A program made the position numbers and the translations under genes. A model generated the notes under the pieces. The model had not been told where the DNA came from. It worked only from the letters and a program-made list of their open reading frames with translations, and did no database searches. From Bryobacterales bacterium (GTDB lineage Bacteria; Acidobacteriota; Terriglobia; Bryobacterales; UBA6623): a stretch of 64,000 nucleotides of DNA. The stretch covers positions 1 to 64,000 of the forward strand of contig JAPOOG010000087.1 in the NCBI GenBank assembly GCA_026713545.1. The letters are read 5' to 3'. Position 1 is the first letter of the stretch, and the number at the start of each line of letters is the position of its first letter. Below are positions 36,113-44,478 of this stretch, in pieces.

Positions 36113-37456
36113 TCAGTGGTTCTTTGCGAAGAATTCCTTTGTAAGCGATCTCACGATCCCCAACGACCCAAGCACGCCGATCAAGTTGGGGATGGCCATC
36201 AGTCCGTTGAGAGTGTCGGCGAGACTCCAGACCAGTTGCAGGCTTCCTGTCGCGCCCAGGTAGACGAAGATGATCCATACCAGACGGTACGGCATACTTG
36301 CCGCCGTGCCGAATAGGTAAGCGGCTCCGGTTTCCCCGTAGTAGGCCCATCCAATTACGGTGGAAAACGCGAAAAGGATGAGGCCGAGACTCACAATCTG
36401 CCCGCCCCAGTCTCCGGGAAGGCCGATCTCAAAGGCCTTGGCGGCCATCGAAGCGCCGTCGGCGCCCGACTGCCAGGCGCCTGTGGCCAGCACGATAAAG
36501 CCGGTGAGAAGACAGACGACAACGGTGTCCACGAAAACCTCGGCGATCCCGTAGGATGCCTGTCGAACGGGATGGTCGGTCACCGCCGAGCTGTGAACGA
36601 TGGGGGCGCTCCCCAGCCCCGCTTCGTTCGAGAACATCCCGCGCGCAATGCCATAGCGTATCGCCGCCGCCACCGTCCCTCCGGCGAATCCCCCCACGGC
36701 CGCCTGCCCCTGAAACGCGGAGGACAGGACCAATTCGATGACCACCGGCACTTGATCGATATAGCGGAACAGGATGACGACCGCGCCCAGGACATAGATG
36801 GCACACATGAACGGCACGATGAACTGCGTGACCTCGGCGATGCGGCGGATCCCGCCCAGCACAACCAGCGCCGTCAACGCACACAGGGCGAGGCCGCTCA
36901 CCCACGGCTCAATCCCGAAACCGGTCCTGGCGGCGTCGGCGACCGAGTTGGCCTGGACCATGTTCCCGATTCCGAACGCAGCCGACGCCGTGAGCAAGGC
37001 GAAGACTGCCCCCAGCCAGCGGAGCCCCAGTCCCTTTGACAGCACATACATCGCGCCGCCGCGGACAATTCCCTGGTCATCCTTCTCGCGGTAGTGCAGC
37101 GCAATGGCAATCTCCGAGTACTTCGTAGCCATGCCGACGGTGCCCGAAACGAGCAGCCAGAACAGGGACCCCGGTCCCCCCAGAAAGATCGCCGTCGACA
37201 CGCCCGCGATGTTCCCGACTCCGACGGTAGACGCCAGCGCTGTCGCCAAGGCCTGGAAGGGAGTCACGGTTCCCTCCCCCATTCCTTTTCGGAACAGCTT
37301 GCCGAATACTTCACGGAATGCGAATGACAGCCGGCGAAACTGCACCCCCCTGGTCACTACGGTCAGCACCAGCCCGGCACCGATCAGGAGCACCATCATG
37401 GGTGTTCCCCAAACCAGACCGTTGATGGATTCATGCACTGCGAGTAGTTGTTCCAC
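36113..37456 (-). CDS. Sodium:alanine/glycine symporter (AGCS family)
   Basis: The 447-residue membrane protein starts at GTG 37456 and has about 11 hydrophobic helices. AGCS landmarks are G-P-G-S-L-F-W-L-L-V-S-G-T-V-G-M-A-T-K-Y-S-E near residues 90-112, and N-E-A-G-L-G-S-A-P-I. Members import alanine or glycine with sodium. The family's usual length is 440-490. It lies on the minus strand, divergent neighbours are absent, and the GNAT gene upstream on the same strand ends 12 bases away, so they may share a transcript. Confidence 0.92.
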   Translation of the reverse strand: MEQLLAVHESINGLVWGTPMMVLLIGAGLVLTVVTRGVQFRRLSFAFREVFGKLFRKGMGEGTVTPFQALATALASTVGVGNIAGVSTAIFLGGPGSLFWLLVSGTVGMATKYSEIAIALHYREKDDQGIVRGGAMYVLSKGLGLRWLGAVFALLTASAAFGIGNMVQANSVADAARTGFGIEPWVSGLALCALTALVVLGGIRRIAEVTQFIVPFMCAIYVLGAVVILFRYIDQVPVVIELVLSSAFQGQAAVGGFAGGTVAAAIRYGIARGMFSNEAGLGSAPIVHSSAVTDHPVRQASYGIAEVFVDTVVVCLLTGFIVLATGAWQSGADGASMAAKAFEIGLPGDWGGQIVSLGLILFAFSTVIGWAYYGETGAAYLFGTAASMPYRLVWIIFVYLGATGSLQLVWSLADTLNGLMAIPNLIGVLGSLGIVRSLTKEFFAKNH

Positions 37457-37468
37457 GATGCCCCAGCC

Positions 37469-37939
37469 TTATTCTTCTCTCTTCAAGACAAAGTCGGTCT
37501 CGTACATGTCGTAGACCGCCGGCGTCATCCCCAAGCGCCGATAGGTTCGCTGCGCGTTGTGATTGCTCTTGTCTACGTACAGCCGAATGCCACACACGTC
37601 CCCGGCGGCCGAGGCTTGCTCCATCACCCACTGGTGCAGCGCCGAATAAATCCCTTGCCCCCGCGATGCCGGCTCGACGTACACACTCTGAATCCACCAG
37701 AAAAGGCCGTTGCGCCAGTCGCTCCACTCGAACGTGATCATCAACTGCCCGACAACCCGCGATTCCTTTTCAGCAACGACAAAGAACCCTTTCCCGGCGT
37801 CTTCGAAGACGGCTCGGGTACCGGCCAGCAGCCGGTTGTAGTCCAGCTCGATGTCTTCGATCTCGTGGGCCATCGCGGCGCTGTGGTCCGCGATGATTTC
37901 TGCGTCATCACCGCATGCGAGTCGAACTCTGATCGTCAA
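37469..37939 (-). CDS. GNAT-family N-acetyltransferase
   Basis: The 156-residue protein starts at TTG 37939, about eight bases after AGAGGTG. The acetyl-CoA loop is S-R-G-Q-G-I-Y-S-A-L (motif A, RxxGxG/A pattern) with V-Y-V-E-P before it. N-H-N-A-Q-R-T-Y-R-R-L-G is the usual motif B. The substrate is not known. It lies immediately upstream of the symporter gene, 12 bases from its GTG. A repeat element begins 36 bases before its start codon. Confidence 0.85.
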   Translation of the reverse strand: MTIRVRLACGDDAEIIADHSAAMAHEIEDIELDYNRLLAGTRAVFEDAGKGFFVVAEKESRVVGQLMITFEWSDWRNGLFWWIQSVYVEPASRGQGIYSALHQWVMEQASAAGDVCGIRLYVDKSNHNAQRTYRRLGMTPAVYDMYETDFVLKREE

Positions 37940-37974
37940 CGACCTGCACCTCTCATCGGGGATCTGTCAGCGGT

Positions 37975-38108
37975 TAGCCTGCGTTTCTCACCACGCGGCG
38001 AGGTGAAGTGCGTGAGAGGGCCGTCAGGACGAGACGCGAGCAAGCGCAACGAAATCATGGCGGTCGTATCGCGTGCTTCGGCCGTCGGGTGGTGAGAAAT
38101 GCAGGTTA
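37975..38108 (+). mobile_element. Miniature inverted-repeat element, complete copy (134 bp)
   Basis: TAGCCTGCGTTTCTCACCAC (37975-37994) is the reverse complement of GTGGTGAGAAATGCAGGTTA (38089-38108), with two mismatches. The interior shares GAAGTGCGTGAGAGGG, CGTCAGGACGAG and CAACGAAATCATGGCGGTCG with the copy at 6748-6929. It has no reading frame. It lies upstream of the GNAT gene, so one end may sit in that gene's control region. Confidence 0.8.
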
Positions 38109-38109
38109 G

Positions 38110-38363
38110 TCGGTCCTGTGGTGCCTGCGGCTTGGGCCAGCATCGAATCAGGACCCGCGAGGTCCCCATCGCAGTCGGCTCTTGTGACGATTTCGAACGC
38201 CGAAAACGAATCCGCGGCCTAATCTGCCTCTTCAGCGACACTCCGGACTGACTGATCGGGGTGAGGCTGGTCGAGCTTCGAGGCTCCCGGCTCCGCCGAG
38301 CAGCGGGCTTGATCAGGCCTAGAACGAGGAGCAAGAGACCGCTTCTCGGTCGGTCGTAGGAGG
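38110..38363. other. Spacer after the repeat element, no gene seen
   Basis: These 254 bases lie between the repeat and the end of the glycosyltransferase cluster. No coding or regulatory signal was recognised. Confidence 0.4.
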
Positions 38364-39497
38364 TTACCGCGCTTTTCTGGGAGCGGCTTCGTGGGAATGG
38401 GAAACGCCGGCAAGCTGACAAAATAGTTCCTCGTAGCGGTCGACGACGGTTTCCCAATCGTAGCGTTTTCTCACGCGCTCGTGGGAGGCCTTGCTCAAAT
38501 CGGCAAGCTGATCGGTCGACATGCTCGCGACTGATTCCATGACGGAGGCCAAGCTCCGTTCGTCCTTGGAGTACCTCAGGCCGACGCCTCCCGCCACTTC
38601 GCGATTCTCGGGTGTATCCAGGAACAATACCGGCGCGTCGCGGCCCATCGCTTCGATCAGTGCGGGATGAACACCTCCGACCTCGGTGGCTTGAATATAG
38701 GCGAGGCAGTGGGACTGGAGTTCGTGATAGCCGTCTCCAAAGACAGCGCCGGTGAACACGATGCGCGGGTCGTCCGTCGATTGCACTCGCCGGATGTAGT
38801 CTTTCGCGTAGGGTGCGTCGCCGACCATGACGAGTTTGTGGGGAACTGTCGTTTGCTCGAAGGCGCGCACCACGAGCAGGGCGTTGTTCTCCGGCTCCAT
38901 GCGGCTGACGTACAGAAAGTAGCCTCCGGGGTCGAGGCCGAGACGGTCGAGTGCTGCTTTCGTCAAGACCTTATGGGCCGGCGCACCGTAAGAGATGAGA
39001 TGTGTTTTTCTGCCGTACGTTTCGGCATAGTATTTCTGTATTACCGCGGCATCGGCGACAACGTCAGTGGGAAACCATTTCGTCAGCCACTCGGACATGC
39101 GATACCAGCTTCTCGCGAGCGCATTCCATTTCTTGCGTTGCCGATCGAGGCCGTCAACGTTGAGAACCGTCGGCATCCCAAGTAGCCGGGGAAGCACGGT
39201 GAAGACCGCGTTCGCTCCGTTGCAGAACAGCGCGACGTGATGGCGGTGAAACATCAGGTGAAACGTCGCCAAGCAGGTGTGAACGAGCGTGTCGAAATAC
39301 TTGTGAGAAACCGTCGGTAGGACCACCAACCGAACGCCCCGGTAGAGCGGTCCCAGGCGGCCAACGTTGTTCGTGCGGCCATAGACGGTCGGCTCGTGTC
39401 CGCGCTCAACGAGACGAGTGCACAACTCTTCGGCAAACGTCTCGAACCCACCGTAGCGAGCTGGGATGCCACGCGTGCCCAGAAGGGCGATTTTCAT
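38364..39497 (-). CDS. DUF1972-type glycosyltransferase (GT4-like)
   Basis: The 377-residue protein begins L-L-G-T-R-G-I-P-A-R-Y-G-G-F-E-T-F-A-E-E-L, the signature of DUF1972 glycosyltransferases, which resemble rhamnosyltransferases. S-R-M-E-P-E-N-N is the start of the GT4 donor domain, and E-V-G-G-V-H-P-A-L-I-E-A-M-G is the EX7E motif. It would transfer a sugar to a surface glycan. It is the last gene of a four-gene minus-strand cluster. The preceding gene's stop is 6 bases upstream. Confidence 0.9.
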   Translation of the reverse strand: MKIALLGTRGIPARYGGFETFAEELCTRLVERGHEPTVYGRTNNVGRLGPLYRGVRLVVLPTVSHKYFDTLVHTCLATFHLMFHRHHVALFCNGANAVFTVLPRLLGMPTVLNVDGLDRQRKKWNALARSWYRMSEWLTKWFPTDVVADAAVIQKYYAETYGRKTHLISYGAPAHKVLTKAALDRLGLDPGGYFLYVSRMEPENNALLVVRAFEQTTVPHKLVMVGDAPYAKDYIRRVQSTDDPRIVFTGAVFGDGYHELQSHCLAYIQATEVGGVHPALIEAMGRDAPVLFLDTPENREVAGGVGLRYSKDERSLASVMESVASMSTDQLADLSKASHERVRKRYDWETVVDRYEELFCQLAGVSHSHEAAPRKAR

Positions 39498-39503
39498 GGA
39501 TCG

Positions 39504-40550
39504 CTAAAGCTCCCGAACTCTGATGGGCTCGGGAGCAGGTTCGAAGCTTTCCACGGGGTGGCTGACAGGAGTGAAGCGGAACCAACTCATCATGTACTCT
39601 TCATCCACACGCCGTCGCTGCTGGATCAGACGGCGTTTTTCGAGGACGCGGTTGAAGTCGTGAGCGAGCAGGTAGAACGCTTTGAGTGACGAACGCTCGA
39701 TCGTCAGACAGTAGAGGACTATGCCCAGGTCGCGCAATGTCATGGGAATGAAGTTCCGCAGGTACACACCGGCCGTGATGTTCTTCGCACGCATCAAGAA
39801 GCGGTTCTTGACCGAGTGCATGTTGATCTCCGGCGGAAGATAACGGCGCATCCCCGGACGAAGCTTGCGGACATGATAGCCGCAGGCATTGGGTACGTAA
39901 ACACATTTCCAACCGAGCAGTTGGGCGCGCCAGGCAACGTCCGCATCCTCGCGGTACGTGAAGAAATCGGAATCGAAGAACTCGTTGCCCACAGAGATAT
40001 CGTCAATCATAGTGCGCCGGTAACAAGCCGCCGCAGCCGTGGCGCCGAAGACATACTCCGGCTTGAGGTAGTGACCATTGTCCGTCTCGAGACAGCCACG
40101 GTCGAAATGCCGCTGCATCGGAGTAAAGTATATTCCGGTCGAATCGACGACCTGCTGATCGGGGATCTCGAAAGAGGCATCCATCATCAGCAGCTTGCTG
40201 CAAAGAGTGCCGACGGTGGGATCGATGTCCGCCTGCGCCATCAACGTTGTGACAAGGTTGGGGAGAAGCATCACGTCGGGATTGAGCGTAAGCACCCATT
40301 CGCCTCGGGAAATCGCGATGGCCTGATTCTGTGCCGCCGCGAAGCCGATGTTCTCCTCGTTGTAGATGATGATGCAGCGATCCTCGAAGCGCTCGAGGAT
40401 GTCGGTGGTGCCGTCAGTGGAAGCGTTGTCGACGACGATCAACTCCAAATTGGAGTACCGCTGATCGAGCACCGACTCAAGGCAGCGCCGAATGAAGCGA
40501 CCGCTGTTGTACGTGACGATAGTGACCGAAACGCATTGTTCACGAACCAT
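39504..40550 (-). CDS. Family 2 glycosyltransferase
   Basis: The 348-residue protein has the GT-A opening V-S-V-T-I-V-T-Y-N-S-G-R-F-I, L-I-V-V-D-N-A-S-T-D-G, and a DxD-like L-N-P-D-V-M-L-L. R-E-D-A-D-V-A-W-R follows as the acceptor-side motif. A C-terminal region of ~80 residues has an amphipathic, basic helix (R-R-L-I-Q-Q-R-R-R). It probably makes an O-antigen or exopolysaccharide linkage. Start is ATG 40550. A 6-base gap separates it from each neighbour in the cluster. Confidence 0.9.
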   Translation of the reverse strand: MVREQCVSVTIVTYNSGRFIRRCLESVLDQRYSNLELIVVDNASTDGTTDILERFEDRCIIIYNEENIGFAAAQNQAIAISRGEWVLTLNPDVMLLPNLVTTLMAQADIDPTVGTLCSKLLMMDASFEIPDQQVVDSTGIYFTPMQRHFDRGCLETDNGHYLKPEYVFGATAAAACYRRTMIDDISVGNEFFDSDFFTYREDADVAWRAQLLGWKCVYVPNACGYHVRKLRPGMRRYLPPEINMHSVKNRFLMRAKNITAGVYLRNFIPMTLRDLGIVLYCLTIERSSLKAFYLLAHDFNRVLEKRRLIQQRRRVDEEYMMSWFRFTPVSHPVESFEPAPEPIRVREL

Positions 40551-40556
40551 GAATTA

Positions 40557-41522
40557 TTAACTCGATTTCGATTTAGCAGGAGAAGCAGTCCCCAACCCAG
40601 CCGCTACGTTCCGGTCGTGGAGGGAAAAACCGCCGAGAGTCTTGATAACGTTTTGGCATGCCATTCTTTCACTGGCAGTTCCCGCGCCCAGGACGCAGAG
40701 AAGCCAGCGGAGCCGGAGCCCGACTCGAACGGCAATGTACAGCCAGCGGCGGGTCCCCTTGGAGAAGTGCTTGCGACTAAAGCGTAAAAGATTACCATAC
40801 CAAGCCCGATAGCGTTCTTCTAGGCTGATGCTGCCCACGGAGTGTCCGCCTGTGTGTTCAGCCACACAACGAGGATCGTAGTGAATCACGTGCCCGGCCT
40901 TGCGCACGCGCAGGCAAAGATCGACGTCCTCGAACCAAATGGGGTGGAAGTTTTCATCCAAACCGCCGACTTGTCGCAACACATCACGGCGAAGCATCAG
41001 AAACGCCCCGGCCGGCTGGTCGACTTCACGTGAGGTGTCGGGGTCTGCATCCAGACAGCGATAGCGCTGGTTAACAGGATTCGACGGCCATAGGCGGTTG
41101 ATGAGAAGCACTTCGAACAATAGCGCGGCGGGGGTTGGAAACGACCGGAAATTGAACCCAATTTGGGCTTGTCCATTGCCGTCAACAAGCTTCCCGCCGG
41201 CTGCGCCCACCTGCGGAACGAGACAGCGTTCCACGAGGGGTTGCAGACTGCTCCGCAGGATCGTGTCGGGATTCAACAAAAGAACGAAAGGACTGCTGGT
41301 TGCCGCGATTCCCTGGTTGCTGGCAGCCGCGAAGCCGCGGTTGCTGGCGTTGCGAATCAACTTTATTTTCTTCGCTTCGCGGGCAACGATCTCGCAGGTG
41401 CCGTCCGAAGAAGCGTTATCGACAACGACAACCTCGTCGGCCTGCCCCAGAGGCCCCAGACACTCCGCGATATGCCGCGCCGAGTTGAAGGTCACGATGA
41501 TGACCGACACCACGGCCTTCAA
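40557..41522 (-). CDS. Family 2 glycosyltransferase
   Basis: The 321-residue protein starts, in my reading, at TTG 41522, where the stop of the upstream gene (TGA, 41519-41521) overlaps it as TTGA; the frame is open to 41582 without GT sequence. V-S-V-I-I-V-T-F-N-S-A-R-H-I and E-V-V-V-V-D-N-A-S-S-D-G are GT-A motifs. L-L-L-N-P-D-T-I is the DxD-like element, and W-F-E-D-V-D-L-C-L-R is the acceptor-side motif. GGGGGC about eight bases before the TTG on the minus strand could be its ribosome site. Confidence 0.85.
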   Translation of the reverse strand: MKAVVSVIIVTFNSARHIAECLGPLGQADEVVVVDNASSDGTCEIVAREAKKIKLIRNASNRGFAAASNQGIAATSSPFVLLLNPDTILRSSLQPLVERCLVPQVGAAGGKLVDGNGQAQIGFNFRSFPTPAALLFEVLLINRLWPSNPVNQRYRCLDADPDTSREVDQPAGAFLMLRRDVLRQVGGLDENFHPIWFEDVDLCLRVRKAGHVIHYDPRCVAEHTGGHSVGSISLEERYRAWYGNLLRFSRKHFSKGTRRWLYIAVRVGLRLRWLLCVLGAGTASERMACQNVIKTLGGFSLHDRNVAAGLGTASPAKSKSS

Positions 41523-42577
41523 GTTTTCGCCCCCATTGGGTGGCAAGCCAGTTTGAAGTACCAGCGCCAGTAGGTGTCCCACTCTGTTTGCTGTTGTATG
41601 TGGGCGATCTCACTCTCGGTAGATGTCAGCACGCCGGCGAGCCGAGAAGCATGCGCTCTCAGGGATTGTGAACTCCGTCGCAGTGCGACGAACCGGCGCA
41701 AGCCGCATCCCAGTCCGCGGAGCCATCCGAGAGCCCGTCCGCGCGAAAACGCGAGAACGGCCCACAATGACTGTGCGACGATGATCTGCCACGCGAATTT
41801 CGCGAGCAGCGAAGCGGGATAGAATTTCGCGAGCAGCAGCAACTGATGGCAGGTCAGCCACTCGACCATCTGTGCGCTCCAGCGGCCGGTTGTCTCTCCG
41901 CTGCAGTGATACGCGACGGCCTCGGGGACATAGCGCCCCGGTGTATCTTCGATTGCGGCCCGATATCCGAGGTCCACGTCCTCCAGGTAGGCGAAGAAGG
42001 CTTCTTCGTACAAGCCCACCTTGTCGAAGAAGCTTCGCCGGAACAGGGTTGCCGTGGCGGAGGGGAAATACGTGTCCCGCGGAAGTGCGAAGAGTGGGCC
42101 GTCATCCTTGCCGTGGCCGAGTCGCCAGGCGGTGCCGCCACGGCACACCGCGTCACCAGTGCCGTCGATTCGCCGCCGCTCGCTGAAATTCAGCAGCTTG
42201 CCCGTGGCGAACCAGGCTTGCGTCGCATCCAGACCCGCAAACAGCCGCTGCAGCCAATCGGGAGAGATCTCTACGTCGTTGTTCAGCAGCACGATGTACT
42301 CACCCCGCGCTGCTTGGATACCGCGATTCAGGGCGCGGCTCACACCTTCGTTGCGAGACAACGGGATCACGTTCGCGCCCAGTTCACGCGCAACCCGAGG
42401 CGAACCGTCCTGCGATCCGTTGTCCACGACAATGACTTCGGTCTCGCCGTGAAAGGAGGTGCGCTGCCGTCCAATCGATGACAGCAGAGGTTCCAGCAAA
42501 TCGCAACGGTTCCTGTGGGGAACAATGAAAGAAACCGTCATCGCACGCTTGGTGAAGCGCAGCCGGACGCGGCTCAT
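41519..42577 (-). CDS. Family 2 glycosyltransferase
   Basis: The 352-residue protein begins V-S-F-I-V-P-H-R-N-R-C-D-L-L near residue 15 and has V-I-V-V-D-N-G-S-Q-D-G, L-L-N-N-D-V-E-I, and L-E-D-V-D-L-G-Y-R. These match GT2 enzymes of surface-polysaccharide clusters. ATG 42577 is listed; ATG 42541 is the next candidate. A C-terminal ~100-residue region contains a hydrophobic segment (A-W-Q-I-I-V-A-Q-S-L-W-A-V-L-A-F). It is the first gene of the cluster and no other surface-assembly genes (polymerase, flippase) are in the window. Confidence 0.88.
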   Translation of the reverse strand: MSRVRLRFTKRAMTVSFIVPHRNRCDLLEPLLSSIGRQRTSFHGETEVIVVDNGSQDGSPRVARELGANVIPLSRNEGVSRALNRGIQAARGEYIVLLNNDVEISPDWLQRLFAGLDATQAWFATGKLLNFSERRRIDGTGDAVCRGGTAWRLGHGKDDGPLFALPRDTYFPSATATLFRRSFFDKVGLYEEAFFAYLEDVDLGYRAAIEDTPGRYVPEAVAYHCSGETTGRWSAQMVEWLTCHQLLLLAKFYPASLLAKFAWQIIVAQSLWAVLAFSRGRALGWLRGLGCGLRRFVALRRSSQSLRAHASRLAGVLTSTESEIAHIQQQTEWDTYWRWYFKLACHPMGAKT

Positions 42578-42636
42578 CTGACGGGATTCTTATTGATAGC
42601 ACAATACATAGTAGAGCGGCAACAAAGTGCGCTCGG

Positions 42637-43167
42637 CTGTCGGAGCAATGTGAGAAGTTCTCCTGATGAGCCAAGCGGAAGGCGAAGGAAAAAATTCCCC
42701 TTCGGCTTTTGATACTGAAGCCCTTCAGTCTTTTTTTCCCATCCCGGCCTGCATAGCATAAGGACTGCGAGGCGCGAATCATACTGATCGACTTGCCGTC
42801 GGCGCGGCCCCCGCGCCGGCAACACGGCCTTTAAGGTTTTTCACGAATCACGGAATTTATGGCCGTTGTGTTCGCCGTGGGTGCGCAAGAGATGCACAAT
42901 CAGAAACCCCCGCCCGGACCGCCGCGCACGCCGCCCGGTCGCCGCTTTCCTGCGCGTTGTGGCGCGGCATGGGCGGCATATTGCCCCTGAGCAGTGTCCC
43001 CGCTCCCGTCCGCCGTTCACGCTCGGCCTCACGGCGCGCGCCGTTCGCCGCAGCTCCCGTCGCCCTCCGGGCTGTTTCCGCTACGCGAACGAAAAAGAAA
43101 CCCATGCTGAGAAAGGGGAACGTTCTATACTGCACAAACAGGGGAACTTTCTATATTACGTTGACAC
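42637..43167 (+). mobile_element. 531-bp non-coding mobile-like element, copy B
   Basis: It aligns with 22274-22800 along most of its length, sharing CTGAAGCCCTTCAG plus T-run, CTGCATAGCAT, TATGGCCGTT, GCCGTGGGT, CTCGGCCTCACG, GCCGCAGCTCCC and GGGGAACGTTCT. Its left end reads CTGTCGGAGCAATGTGAGAAG and its right end is marked by TTGACAC at 43161-43167. The right end carries two GGGGAAC(G/T)TTCTAT units 26 bases apart (43115, 43141), where copy A has one. The direct repeats expected at the flanks are only partly matched here, so the copy is older or has been changed. It carries no intact ORF. Confidence 0.75.
42715..42736 (+). terminator. Intrinsic terminator-like hairpin inside element B
   Basis: CTGAAG (42715-42720) pairs with CTTCAG (42723-42728) and is followed by TCTTTTTTT. 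It is the counterpart of 22354-22376. Being kept in both copies suggests it belongs to the element. Confidence 0.6.
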
Positions 43168-43274
43168 AAAGCGCACACTGAGATCCTGCCCGCGACCCCT
43201 TACGGAAGGGTTGGGGTGTCAGGCTTGCGCCGAGGCCGAGGTGTCCGTTAGGTTATTCTTCGATAGTACGACCA

Positions 43275-44441
43275 ATGGTGACCGCCGCGACCGGCCGGGA
43301 AGCGCAGCTTTTCTGGTTGGCATTGCACTTGGTTCCGGGTCTCGGAGCTCGGAACGCTCTCAAACTCATCCGGAAGTTCGGAAGCCCCGAGCGGGTATTC
43401 CATGAGCCTCTGACGGAGTTGCGCGAGTGCGGGTTGCGTGAGGCGATTGCGGAATCGATCCACTCGGGCACTAGCTTTGAGGACGCCGCTGCCGAGCAGA
43501 ACAAGGTGGAACAGTGCGGCGCTGAGGTCATTTCGATTCACGATGCGAGATATCCTGAGCGCCTCAAGGAAATCTTCGATCCGCCGATCTTGCTCTATGC
43601 TCGCGGCCGATCCGAGTGTCTATCGGGAGAGAATCTGGCGATTGTCGGCTCACGCCGCCCAACCCCCTACGGCATGGCGGTCGGGAGAAAGCTGAGTCGC
43701 GAGTTGACGCAAGTCGGCATGACGGTGGTCAGTGGCATGGCCCGTGGCATTGACAGTTACGCACACCAGGGTGCTCTCGAAGCCGACGGGCCCACCATAG
43801 CGGTCCTCGGTAGTGGCGTTGACGTTGTTTACCCACGTGAAAACAGGAAGCTAGCCGACCAGATCGTCGCCAAGGGCGTTATCGTCTCCGAGTTCCCGAT
43901 GAGCTCTACGGCCTTCCCGCAGAATTTTCCGATCCGAAATCGTGTTATTAGTGGACTAAGCCTTGGGGTTATGGTCGTCGAGGGAGCCCAGTACAGCGGT
44001 TCGTTGATTACTGCTCGCTTGGCGTTGGATCAGGGTCGCGAAGTGTTCGCAGTTCCCGGTAGCATTGTTTCGAAACCTAGTTGGGGACCGAATCTCTTGA
44101 TCAAGCAAGGCGCCATTCTGGTCCAGGACGCCTCGGACGTGATCGAGGCCCTACCGCTTGACGTCAAGCAAAAACTGGCCCGTACCCAGGAGACCGCAGC
44201 CGCACAAGCTGCAACCTCGGGTGGCGGACAAGCATCCTTGTGGGATAGTGCAGCGACACCACTTGCCAAGAAGCTGCTGCCGTTGCTACAGATTGATCAG
44301 TCGATGCATATCGACGAGATTATTCGCCGTTGCGAGAAGAATTCGCCTTCGGAGATCCTGTCGGCGTTGAGTGAGTTGGAACTCTGCGGTCTGGCCAAAC
44401 AGCTTCCCGGCAAGCGCTTTGTTCGTGTTTGGATAACTTGA
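43275..44441 (+). CDS. dprA: DNA-processing protein A
   Basis: The 388-residue protein carries an N-terminal helical region, then the DprA Rossmann core with V-G-S-R-R-P-T-P-Y-G, V-V-S-G-M-A-R-G-I-D, A-V-L-G-S-G-V-D-V-V-Y-P and E-F-P-M-S. Q-Y-S-G-S-L-I-T-A-R-L-A-L and V-F-A-V-P-G-S follow. A winged-helix domain of about 60 residues ends it (H-I-D-E-I-I-R-R-C). DprA loads RecA on incoming single strands during natural transformation. It is followed by topA after 37 bases, a common pairing in many genomes. Confidence 0.93.
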   Translation: MVTAATGREAQLFWLALHLVPGLGARNALKLIRKFGSPERVFHEPLTELRECGLREAIAESIHSGTSFEDAAAEQNKVEQCGAEVISIHDARYPERLKEIFDPPILLYARGRSECLSGENLAIVGSRRPTPYGMAVGRKLSRELTQVGMTVVSGMARGIDSYAHQGALEADGPTIAVLGSGVDVVYPRENRKLADQIVAKGVIVSEFPMSSTAFPQNFPIRNRVISGLSLGVMVVEGAQYSGSLITARLALDQGREVFAVPGSIVSKPSWGPNLLIKQGAILVQDASDVIEALPLDVKQKLARTQETAAAQAATSGGGQASLWDSAATPLAKKLLPLLQIDQSMHIDEIIRRCEKNSPSEILSALSELELCGLAKQLPGKRFVRVWIT

Positions 44442-44478
44442 ACACAACGATTTCGTGGTAAAGCGGAACCCCTTTTCG

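Noticed and set aside
42620..42636. Target-site duplication around element B
   Set aside because: The flanks match at only 9 of about 13 positions, which could be chance.
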